Below are positions 1 to 5,261 of a DNA stretch of 5,261 nt, piece after piece. The stretch is from CALMRE01 sp964412895. GTDB lineage: Bacteria > UBP6 > UBA1177 > JAKLFG01. The notes beneath the pieces were generated by a model that saw only the letters and a list, made by a program, of their open reading frames with translations, did not search any database and had not been told where the DNA came from. Each line of letters begins with the position of its first letter. The stretch's first letter is position 1. The position numbers and the translations under genes were made by a program. The DNA lies in the NCBI GenBank assembly GCA_964412895.1, contig CAYPQK010000135.1, positions 1 through 5,261 on the forward strand, read 5' to 3'.

Positions 1-232
1 TTTCCGGTTTTCCTTCAAGATAAGGCAAAGCATGGGCCTTAAACACCCACAACAAATCAGTTTCTATTTTTGACACAGGGCCTTTTATCTCCCTAGTCCT
101 ACCAACTGAAGGTATTAATTCATATCTTGCCTTAGCTACGCCACGATAGGCTGTAGGCTTCGTCGACTTTGTCAGATGTTCCTGTACAAAATTATGAAAC
201 TCAACAAAAGTAGAAATCGTAATTTCTTTCAT
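1..232 (-). CDS. FRG-domain protein, N-terminal part (cut by the window's left edge)
   Basis: Seventy-seven codons are visible, from the ATG at 230-232, and the frame is open to the edge. The protein starts MKEITISTFVEFHNFV. It then shows YRGVAKARYELIPSVGR (residues 29-45), which matches the (F/Y)RG...L-P-S-hGR signature that opens the FRG domain (Pfam PF08867). The stretch E57-T-D-L-L-W-V-F-K followed by ALPYL (68-72) fits the next conserved block, E-x-x-LL-x-x-F-K...A-x-PYL. The expected later block (W...AQHHGLPTRLLDWT-like) would lie just outside the window. The start is backed by TAAGGAGG at 243-250, though the spacer of 10 nt is slightly long. The molecular role of the domain is not firmly established; from memory such genes often sit in accessory DNA. 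Composition is about 39% G+C, with TTT, AAA, GCT, AGA and AGG codons, unlike the GC-rich neighbours, which suggests recent acquisition. It lies 15 nt downstream of malQ, so it is probably read from that operon. The family call is by motif recall, not search. Confidence -1.
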   Translation of the reverse strand, partial: MKEITISTFVEFHNFVQEHLTKSTKPTAYRGVAKARYELIPSVGRTREIKGPVSKIETDLLWVFKAHALPYLEGKPE

Positions 233-242
233 TCTTCTCTCC

Positions 243-250
243 CCTCCTTA
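243..250 (-). promoter_or_regulatory. Shine-Dalgarno site of the FRG gene, overlapping the malQ stop codon
   Basis: Read on the minus strand, positions 250 to 243 spell TAAGGAGG, a near-perfect anti-16S match. Its first three bases (250-248) are also the TAA stop codon of malQ. A ribosome finishing malQ therefore ends on the initiation site of the next gene, 10 nt before its ATG. This favours translational coupling and fixes the FRG start at 232. No convincing promoter is visible just upstream inside malQ. Confidence -1.
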
Positions 251-1747
251 TTCCTGCCGTTCGTTCCGGTTGTAGAGCCACGAGAGTTCGGCGAGTCCCC
301 ACGCCGCCTCATCGCGGATGTCGTCGTGCGTGAACCGGAAGGTCCAGTTGTGGAGCCCCATCGTCCCCGGCGTATTGAACCGCGCCTCGGAGCCCATCCC
401 CAGCACATCCTGCATCGGCATCACCGCGTACTGCGCGACACTCCCGTAGGCAAGCCGGATGAGCGCCCACGCCGGCGAGTCGCCCCACCGCAGACCGAGA
501 TAACGGTTTATCTGCTGACGGTCGTGTTCGTAGACGCCGCGATACCACCCCATCACCGTGTCGTTGTCATGCGTCCCGGTGTAGACGGCGCAGTTGGTCG
601 TCGTGAAATTGTGCGGCAGGAACGCGTTGTCGGGACCGGAAAAACCGAACTGAAGCACCTTCATCCCGGGGAAACCGAAGTGTTCGCGCAGTTCGACCAC
701 ATCCTCGGAGATGACGCCGAGATCTTCGGCGATGACCGGCAGTTCGCCGAAGTGGAGCTTCAAGGCGTCGAATAATTTCCTGCCGGGGCTCTTCTTCCAT
801 TTGCCGCCCACCGCCGTATTGTCGCACGCCGGAACCCCCCAGCAGGCGGCGAACCCGCGAAAATGGTCGATGCGGACGATGTCGAATATCCTGAACGACT
901 GAGCGAACCGTTTCTTCCACCAGTCGAAACCGTCCTCTTCCATCCGCTTCCAGTCATAGAGCGGGTTGCCCCAGAGCTGGCCGGTCGGCGAGAAATAGTC
1001 GGGCGGCACCCCCGCGAGGAAGGTCCGTTTGGCGTTCTTGAGGAGAAAGTATTCCTGATGGGCCCAGACATCGGCGCTGTCGTAGGAGACGAATATCGGG
1101 ATGTCGCCCACGATGCGGATGCCGTGTTCGTTGGCGTATTTCTTGAGCGCGCCCCACTGCCGATGGAAGAGCCACTGGATGAACTGGTGCCGCAGGATGT
1201 CGTCGGCCGACTCCTGCATGAAGCGGGCGAGCGTCACCGGACGCCGCTCGCGATACTCGACCGGCCATTCGTGCCAACAGGTGGTGGCGAACTTCTCGCG
1301 CAGCGCCGCATAGAGGGCGTAGTCGCCGAGCCAGTGGCTGTTCTCGGTGCGGAACTTGGCAAACTCGTCGAAGCGGTCGCGCGTTTTTTGGAAGGTGGCG
1401 AAGGCGGCCCGCAGCAACGCATCGGAAAGATCGCGCGCCATATCGAAGTGTATCCGGCGCGGGTCGGGCGCCGGGACCTTGAAGGGCGATGCATCGGCGA
1501 TGAGCCCTTCCTCAACGAGGGTGTCGGGATCTATCAGCCACGGGTTCCCCGCAAAGGCCGAATGCGAGTTGTAGGGACAGCCGTCGTAGGAGGTGGGCGT
1601 GAGCGGCAGTATCTGCCAGAGCGACTGCTTGCCGATGGCCAACCAGTCGACGAACCGGCGGGCCGTTGCACCCAGCGTGCCGATGGGACCGGGGCCGGGC
1701 AAGGCCGCGGGGTGAAGGATGATGCCGCTGGAACGAGTGTGTGTCAT
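248..1747 (-). CDS. malQ: 4-alpha-glucanotransferase (amylomaltase, GH77)
   Basis: This cytoplasmic enzyme moves alpha-1,4-glucan segments between maltodextrins, releasing glucose, and feeds maltodextrin or glycogen use. The 499-residue protein matches the usual short bacterial amylomaltase length of about 500. Diagnostic blocks appear in order: RSSGIILHPAALPG (5-18), WQILPLTPT (44-52), SAFAGNPWLID (63-73), GDIPIFVSYDSADVW (214-228), GQLWGNPLYDW (256-266), VRIDHFRGF (291-299), IAEDLG (339-344), YTGTHDNDT (389-397) and a C-terminal block MPMQDVLGMGSEARFNTPGT (443-462). By family knowledge, D294 is the nucleophile, E341 the general acid/base and D394 the third catalytic aspartate; all are present at nearly the positions known in Thermus amylomaltase. 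The ATG at 1745-1747 has GAGG at 1753-1756, five bases upstream, and the N-terminus matches the family start. It begins 13 nt after the transporter gene, so the two are probably cotranscribed. No truncation or frameshift is seen. The pairing with a nucleoside transporter is not an obvious pathway link. Confidence -1.
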   Translation of the reverse strand: MTHTRSSGIILHPAALPGPGPIGTLGATARRFVDWLAIGKQSLWQILPLTPTSYDGCPYNSHSAFAGNPWLIDPDTLVEEGLIADASPFKVPAPDPRRIHFDMARDLSDALLRAAFATFQKTRDRFDEFAKFRTENSHWLGDYALYAALREKFATTCWHEWPVEYRERRPVTLARFMQESADDILRHQFIQWLFHRQWGALKKYANEHGIRIVGDIPIFVSYDSADVWAHQEYFLLKNAKRTFLAGVPPDYFSPTGQLWGNPLYDWKRMEEDGFDWWKKRFAQSFRIFDIVRIDHFRGFAACWGVPACDNTAVGGKWKKSPGRKLFDALKLHFGELPVIAEDLGVISEDVVELREHFGFPGMKVLQFGFSGPDNAFLPHNFTTTNCAVYTGTHDNDTVMGWYRGVYEHDRQQINRYLGLRWGDSPAWALIRLAYGSVAQYAVMPMQDVLGMGSEARFNTPGTMGLHNWTFRFTHDDIRDEAAWGLAELSWLYNRNERQE

Positions 1748-1760
1748 GGTATCCTCGTAG

Positions 1761-2954
1761 TTAAATAAGCATTCCCGCGATATTGGCGGTGACGAAACTG
1801 GCGAGCGTTCCGGCGATCATCGACTTGATGCCGAGCGCCGCTATCTCGCCGCGCCGCGACGGAGCCATCGTCCCGATGCCGCCGATCTGTATCGCTATCG
1901 AGCCGAGGTTCGCGAAACCGCACAGAGCATAGGTGGCGATGATGACCGAGCGCTCCGAGAGCTGACTCGTCCCCGCCTTGATCCCGTCGGCCAGATGGGC
2001 GTAGGCGACGAATTCGTTGAGTATCGTCTTCTCGCCGAGGAAGACCCCGACCTGCATCGCCTCGCTCCACGGCACCCCCATGCAGAGAGCGAGCGGCGCC
2101 ATCGCCCAGCCGAGTACCTGTTCCATCGTGACGCCAAAAAATCCAAAGAAGTAGTTGAAAAAAGCGACGAAGGCGATGAAGGCAAGGAGCATCGCCGCGA
2201 CATTGATCGCGAGGAAAATACCCTCTGACGCGCCGCGTGCCGCCGCCTCAAGGGCGTTGCGGTCGACTATCGGGATATCTATCATGCCGCCGCCCGCGGT
2301 CACCGGCTTACCCGTTTCGGGCACCATGATCTTGGCGAACATGATCGCGGCGGGGGCCGACATGACCGACGCGGCCATCAGGTGCCCCGCGCTCACCCCC
2401 ATCCCGACATAGGCGGCCATGACGCCGCCCGCGATGGTCGCCATCCCGCCGGTCATCACGCACATCAGCTCCGAACGGGTCATCGATTCGACATAGGGCC
2501 GTATCATGAGCGGCGCCTCGGTCTGGCCGATGAAGATATTGGCCGCGGCCGAGAGCGATTCGGCCCCCGAGGTGCCGAAGAGACGCCGGAAGAGGAACGC
2601 GAACCCCTTGACCACCTTCTGCAGGATGCCGAAGTAGTAGAGCACCGTGAAGAACGAGGAGAAGAAGATGATGGTGGGGAGTATCTTGAGCGCGAAGGAC
2701 CACTCCTTGAGTAGGCCGCCGAAGAGGAACTCGCTCCCGGCATCGGTGAATTTCATCATCTTGGAGAAGACGCGGTTGACGATGTCGAAGATCCATTCGC
2801 CCGGAGCGGTCTTGAGGATGAAGAGGGCGAATACGAGCTGGACGGCGATCCCCATGATGACGATACGCCAGCTGAAGCGCTTGCGGTCCTCCGAGATGAG
2901 CCACGCAAGCAGCACGAACACGAAAATGCCGATGAAACTGAGGAACTGGTACAT
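1761..2954 (-). CDS. Concentrative nucleoside symporter, CNT/NupC family
   Basis: This is an inner-membrane nucleoside importer driven by a sodium or proton gradient. The protein has 397 residues from the preferred start, a normal length for bacterial CNTs. Hydrophobic segments lie near residues 2-20, 30-48, 90-110, 163-200, 246-274, 282-293, 336-362 and 373-397, with re-entrant regions expected between. Substrate-binding motifs are clear: GQTEAPL (143-149), EKTILNEFVAY (308-318) and ALCGFANLGSIAI (343-355). Q144, T145, E146, E314, N349 and S352 correspond to the base- and ribose-contacting residues of Vibrio cholerae CNT (Q154, T155, E156, E332, N368, S371). Start choice: the frame stays open upstream to an ATG at 3033-3035, but the ATG at 2952-2954 gives the family-typical MYQFLSFIGI start. 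It has GGAGG five bases upstream and lies just downstream of a promoter-like TATAAT, which the longer versions would have to include. It is the first gene of the minus-strand block. The coupling ion and substrate range cannot be told from sequence alone. Confidence -1.
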   Translation of the reverse strand: MYQFLSFIGIFVFVLLAWLISEDRKRFSWRIVIMGIAVQLVFALFILKTAPGEWIFDIVNRVFSKMMKFTDAGSEFLFGGLLKEWSFALKILPTIIFFSSFFTVLYYFGILQKVVKGFAFLFRRLFGTSGAESLSAAANIFIGQTEAPLMIRPYVESMTRSELMCVMTGGMATIAGGVMAAYVGMGVSAGHLMAASVMSAPAAIMFAKIMVPETGKPVTAGGGMIDIPIVDRNALEAAARGASEGIFLAINVAAMLLAFIAFVAFFNYFFGFFGVTMEQVLGWAMAPLALCMGVPWSEAMQVGVFLGEKTILNEFVAYAHLADGIKAGTSQLSERSVIIATYALCGFANLGSIAIQIGGIGTMAPSRRGEIAALGIKSMIAGTLASFVTANIAGMLI

Positions 2955-2959
2955 GGCCG

Positions 2960-2964
2960 CCTCC
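2960..2964 (-). promoter_or_regulatory. Shine-Dalgarno site that fixes the nucleoside transporter start
   Basis: GGAGG reads on the minus strand from 2964 to 2960, five bases before the ATG at 2954. The two upstream in-frame ATG codons (ending at 2981 and 3035) have no comparable site, so this one decides the start. Confidence -1.
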
Positions 2965-2979
2965 ACAAGACGATGCCCC

Positions 2980-3007
2980 ATTATAATAGGTCGGCGACGC
3001 GATGCAA
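2980..3007 (-). promoter_or_regulatory. Candidate sigma70-type promoter for the transporter-malQ-FRG block
   Basis: A perfect TATAAT reads on the minus strand from 2985 to 2980. A weak -35, TTGCAT (3007-3002, 3 of 6 consensus bases), sits 16 nt upstream. Transcription would begin around 2973, leaving a leader of roughly 20 nt that contains the GGAGG site. The -10 is strong and the -35 is poor, so activator help is possible. Called by eye only. Confidence -1.
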
Positions 3008-3028
3008 TTTTATATGGCACGGTAAAAC

Positions 3029-3056
3029 TTGCCATTAATCACGCATCGCTTATAGT
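3029..3056 (+). promoter_or_regulatory. Candidate sigma70-type promoter for the glycosyltransferase operon
   Basis: TTGCCA (3029-3034, 5 of 6 to the -35 consensus) and TATAGT (3051-3056, 5 of 6 to the -10 consensus) are separated by 16 nt. A start near 3063 would give a leader of about 17 nt holding the GGGAG ribosome site. This is the better of the two divergent promoters by consensus match. The two promoters do not overlap; their -35 elements are about 21 bp apart, close enough to share a regulator. Called by eye only. Confidence -1.
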
Positions 3057-3069
3057 TTTCCGAACCCGT

Positions 3070-3074
3070 GGGAG
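3070..3074 (+). promoter_or_regulatory. Shine-Dalgarno site that fixes the GT2 start
   Basis: GGGAG lies five bases before the ATG at 3080. An in-frame GTG at 3068-3070 would add four residues, but it overlaps this site and has no ribosome site of its own. The ATG is therefore preferred; it also gives the family-typical MKLVIQIPCYNE start. Confidence -1.
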
Positions 3075-3079
3075 TTGCC

Positions 3080-4042
3080 ATGAAACTCGTCATCCAGATA
3101 CCCTGTTACAATGAGGCGCAGCACCTGCCCGCAACGGTCGCCGACCTGCCGAAAAAGATAGAGGGCATCGACGAGATAACGGTGCTCGTCATCGACGACG
3201 GATCGGCCGACGACACCTCGGCGGTGGCGCGATCGCTCGGCGCACAGGTGGTGCGCCATACCGCCAACCGTGGACTCGCCGCCGCCTTCATGACCGGTAT
3301 CCACACGGCGCTCGCCCTCAAGGCCGATATCATCGTCAATACCGACGCCGACAATCAGTATCGGGGCGAGTGCATACCCGACCTCGTCCGGCCGGTGCTT
3401 GAAAAACGGGCCGACATGGTGGTGGGGGTCCGCCCGATCACCGAGATAGAACACTTCTCGGCGGTCAAAAAAGCGCTCCAAAAACTCGGAAGCGCGGTGG
3501 TCCGGTTCGCCTCCGGGACGCGGGTCGAAGATGCCCCGAGCGGATTCCGCGCCATGAGCCGCGAGGCGGCACTGCGCATCAATGTATTTTCCGACTATTC
3601 GTATACGCTGGAGACCATCATCCAGAGCGGCCTCAAGAACATCGTCGTCACCACGGTGCCGGTCACCGTCAATCCGCCGACGCGGCCGTCACGCCTGTTC
3701 CGATCGACCTTCGGCTATGTGATGCGGTCGCTGACCACCATCGCCCGGATATTCCTCATCTACCGGTCGTTCCGCTTTCTCGCGATCACCGGCGGGACCA
3801 TCTTCGGCGTCGGCTTCATACTCGGCCTCCGGTTCGTCTACTATCTCATCGCCGGCGAAGGGGACGGCCATATCCAGAGCCTCCTCCTCGGCGCGGTGCT
3901 CCTCATCACCGGGTTCCAGACCTTCCTTATCGGCATCATCGCCGACCTTATCGCGGCGAATCGCAAGATGCTCGAAGAGATACAATACCTCCAGCGGAAG
4001 GAACTCCTCGCACGGCATGAAGATAGCCCTCCTCGGCCCTGA
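3080..4042 (+). CDS. Membrane-anchored family 2 glycosyltransferase (surface or exopolysaccharide type)
   Basis: This is a GT-A fold enzyme expected to transfer a sugar from a nucleotide donor at the cytoplasmic face of the membrane. It has 320 residues. Visible motifs are IPCYNE (7-12), VIDDGS (37-42), the metal-binding DxD at D89-A-D91 within NTDADNQY (87-94), and DAPSGFRAMSREAAL (151-165), typical of polyprenol-phosphate mannosyltransferase-like GT2 proteins. TLETIIQSG (177-185) and TRPSRLFRS (201-209) are also family blocks. Two membrane segments follow, at about 232-257 and 265-291, and then a short charged tail (293-320) with helix-forming character. The layout resembles GT2 proteins of exopolysaccharide clusters, where the acceptor is often polyprenol-phosphate or a lipid-linked glycan; the actual sugar and acceptor are unknown. 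The 3' end overlaps the next glycosyltransferase gene by 26 nt, a strong sign of a shared operon. Family confidence is high and substrate confidence is low. Confidence -1.
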   Translation: MKLVIQIPCYNEAQHLPATVADLPKKIEGIDEITVLVIDDGSADDTSAVARSLGAQVVRHTANRGLAAAFMTGIHTALALKADIIVNTDADNQYRGECIPDLVRPVLEKRADMVVGVRPITEIEHFSAVKKALQKLGSAVVRFASGTRVEDAPSGFRAMSREAALRINVFSDYSYTLETIIQSGLKNIVVTTVPVTVNPPTRPSRLFRSTFGYVMRSLTTIARIFLIYRSFRFLAITGGTIFGVGFILGLRFVYYLIAGEGDGHIQSLLLGAVLLITGFQTFLIGIIADLIAANRKMLEEIQYLQRKELLARHEDSPPRP

Positions 4043-5237
4043 TCCGTCGTTCAAGGGCGGTATCGGGCAATACAACCATTTCCTCGCGCAGGAGATACTG
4101 AAAGAAGATCACGAACTGCTCTTCGTCGGCTTCCGGCGGCAATACCCGAAGTTCCTCTACCCGCCGGGGACGGGGGATAGAATCCTCCTCTCCCTGTCGA
4201 GGGAGAGGAGTGAGGTGAGGGTCTCTTCTCGCAAACCCTCATCCAACCTTCTCCCTCCACAGGGAGAAGGCGATAACGGCGTAGAAGCAACTCTGCCCGC
4301 CTACGCCGTCGAACGCATCCTGAGCTGGGACCGTCCTTTTTCGTGGATGGCAGCAGCAAAGCGGATCGAAGCCTTCTCCCCCGATGTGGTGGTCGTGCCG
4401 TGGTGGACCTTCTTCTGGTATCCGTGGTTCGCGCCGCTCCTCGACCGGCTCGGCCGCTTCCGGCGGGTCGTCATCGCCCATAACGCCTCCGATCATGAGG
4501 GGCACGGCCTGCGCGGGAAACTGTCACACGCCGCATCATGCCGGATACTGGCCCGCGCCGATCGCGTCATCGTCCAATCGGCCGAAGAGAAAGAGAAGGT
4601 CGAACGGATGGGGGCCCGGTCGGTCACCGTCGTCCATCACCCGGTCTACCCGCAGTTCCGCACCACGGCCAGCCGTGATGAGGCGCGAAAACAATTCGGC
4701 ATCGCCCCCGACGCGCGGGTGGCGCTCCTCTTCGGCGCCCTGCGCCCCTACAAGGGGACCGATATTTTTGCACAGGCTCTGACAAAACTCCCCGATATCA
4801 CCGGCATCATCGCGGGCGAGATATGGGACGAGGCGCTGGGCACACAGCTGCGCGACCTCGCGGCGAAACACCAGAATATCCGGCTCATCGACCGCTACTT
4901 CGGCAACGACGAAGGGGCGCTTCTCTTCGCCGCCTGCGATGTCACGGTGCTTCCCTACCGTAGCGTCACCGGATCGGGGGCGGCCATGGCGGCGCTCGGG
5001 GCGGGAAAACCGCTCGTCGCCTCCGACCTGCCGCTATTCCGCGAGCTGTTCGCCCCGCCGCTCGCGACCTTTTTCACCGCCGGAAACCCGGCCGACCTCG
5101 CCCGCGCCCTGACCGAAGTCCTTACTGTTAGGAATAAATTGCAATCGGAAGAGGCTCTTGCTATTATTCTCGGACGCTTCGGCTGGGACCGGCTCGTACG
5201 GGCGGTCTGTGACGCGGCGGCTGACGGAACGGCATGA
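4017..5237 (+). CDS. GT4-like (GT-B fold) glycosyltransferase carrying an in-frame repeat insertion
   Basis: This is probably a cytoplasmic retaining glycosyltransferase building a surface polysaccharide with the upstream GT2 protein. The 406 residues show an N-terminal acceptor domain beginning MKIALLGPDPSFKGGIGQYN, with FRRQYPKFLYP (39-49), PDVVVVPWW (122-130) and VVIAHNASDHE (151-161). The C-terminal donor domain follows, with VALLFGALRPYKGTDI (235-250), RLIDRYFGNDE (289-299) and VLPYRSVTGSGAAMAALGAGKPLVASD (311-337). The classical EX7E glutamates are not evident; from memory, a related group has a TQSG motif here, read as TGSG in this protein. Residues 57-85 come from a palindromic repeat and make the protein about 30 residues longer than expected. 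The ATG at 4017 lies inside the upstream gene. Its nearest purine-rich site, AAGGAA (3998-4003), is 13 nt away, so initiation probably depends on coupling. Codons near 5118-5175 are less GC-biased. Sugar and acceptor are unknown; whether the enzyme is active despite the insert is an inference from its intact frame. Confidence -1.
   Translation: MKIALLGPDPSFKGGIGQYNHFLAQEILKEDHELLFVGFRRQYPKFLYPPGTGDRILLSLSRERSEVRVSSRKPSSNLLPPQGEGDNGVEATLPAYAVERILSWDRPFSWMAAAKRIEAFSPDVVVVPWWTFFWYPWFAPLLDRLGRFRRVVIAHNASDHEGHGLRGKLSHAASCRILARADRVIVQSAEEKEKVERMGARSVTVVHHPVYPQFRTTASRDEARKQFGIAPDARVALLFGALRPYKGTDIFAQALTKLPDITGIIAGEIWDEALGTQLRDLAAKHQNIRLIDRYFGNDEGALLFAACDVTVLPYRSVTGSGAAMAALGAGKPLVASDLPLFRELFAPPLATFFTAGNPADLARALTEVLTVRNKLQSEEALAIILGRFGWDRLVRAVCDAAADGTA
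4185..4270. repeat. Palindromic repeat element of three stem-loops inside the GT4-like gene
   Basis: Three hairpins lie back to back. The left is a perfect 11-bp stem (4185-4195 with 4200-4210) around the loop GTCG. The centre pairs 4214-4222 with 4235-4243 (GGTGAGGGT with ACCCTCATC, one G-T wobble). The right is a perfect 10-bp stem (4247-4256 with 4261-4270) around the loop CCAC. The outer stems share the core CTCCCT...AGGGAG, so the whole unit is also roughly self-complementary. This purine/pyrimidine-rich design resembles REP-like or MITE-like repeats that occur in many bacterial genomes, usually between genes. It is read in frame as codons 57-85. GATA at 4176-4179 and again at 4272-4275 may mark a target-site duplication. 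It encodes no transposase, so any mobility would be in trans. Confidence -1.
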
Positions 5238-5261
5238 ACCAACTGCTACGGTAAGGCATAT

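Noticed and set aside
176..775. A 199-codon open frame on the plus strand across the malQ 3' end
   Set aside because: It crosses the composition boundary and is antisense to both malQ and the FRG gene. The product is Arg/Val/Pro-rich with no known pattern.
863..1768. A 301-codon open frame on the plus strand, antisense to malQ
   Set aside because: It is a shadow of the GC-rich malQ codons. The protein has no recognisable family, while the opposite strand has every amylomaltase motif and all three catalytic residues.
2955..3035. A 27-residue N-terminal extension of the nucleoside transporter
   Set aside because: It has no ribosome site, would run through the candidate -10 box, and does not fit the family start. 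The ATG at 2954 with GGAGG is better.
4185..4270. Stem-loops read as a transcription terminator
   Set aside because: No U-tract follows either strong stem, and the reading frame continues intact through a full donor domain for over 900 more bases.
4185..4270. The three stems read as a CRISPR array
   Set aside because: The units differ in sequence, have no regular spacers and are translated in frame. The pattern fits a palindromic dispersed repeat.
4278..4307. Inverted repeat GGCGTAG...CTACGCC with a 16-nt loop, just after the palindromic element
   Set aside because: A 7-bp stem with a long loop is easily found by chance in GC-rich coding DNA, and it lies outside the GATA-bounded unit.
5234..5254. 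An ATG overlapping the GT4-like stop (ATGA), reading MNQLLR and then TAA
   Set aside because: Six codons are too few to call a gene. The TAAGG at 5252-5256 could be the ribosome site of a gene starting beyond the window, but nothing more can be seen.

Overview
This is a dense, GC-rich bacterial window with two divergent gene blocks. Codon use is G/C-biased, but ATA is also used freely for isoleucine. The intrinsic evidence does not name a species. Membrane transport, maltodextrin metabolism and surface-glycan genes would suit many bacteria, including uncultured lineages, so I leave the taxon open.

The left block (positions 1-2954, minus strand) reads, in transcription order: a CNT-family nucleoside symporter (NupC type), then 4-alpha-glucanotransferase (malQ), then the first 77 codons of an FRG-domain protein that runs off the left edge. 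Gaps of 13 and 15 nt, and a Shine-Dalgarno sequence that shares bases with the malQ stop codon, suggest one transcript. The FRG gene is sharply poorer in G+C (about 39% over positions 1-240 by hand count, against about 65% in a sampled line of malQ). It looks acquired.

The middle (2955-3079) is a 125-bp divergent control region. It has one plausible sigma70-type promoter facing each way and a good Shine-Dalgarno site in front of each first gene. Those sites set the start codons of both.

The right block (3080-5237, plus strand) holds two overlapping glycosyltransferase genes. The first is a membrane-anchored GT2 enzyme with a C-terminal pair of membrane segments; the second is a GT-B fold, GT4-like enzyme. 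They probably form the start of a surface or exopolysaccharide assembly operon that continues past the right edge. The GT4-like gene carries an in-frame palindromic repeat of three stem-loops, about 86 bp long. Removing 96 bp between two GATA tetramers restores the usual family spacing, so this looks like a small repeat element inserted into, and tolerated by, a coding gene.

The two observations most worth following are the truncated, compositionally foreign FRG gene and the repeat inside the glycosyltransferase. I see no complete new multi-gene system, CRISPR array, RNA gene, transposase or convincing terminator. No stretch over 300 bases lacks a gene.
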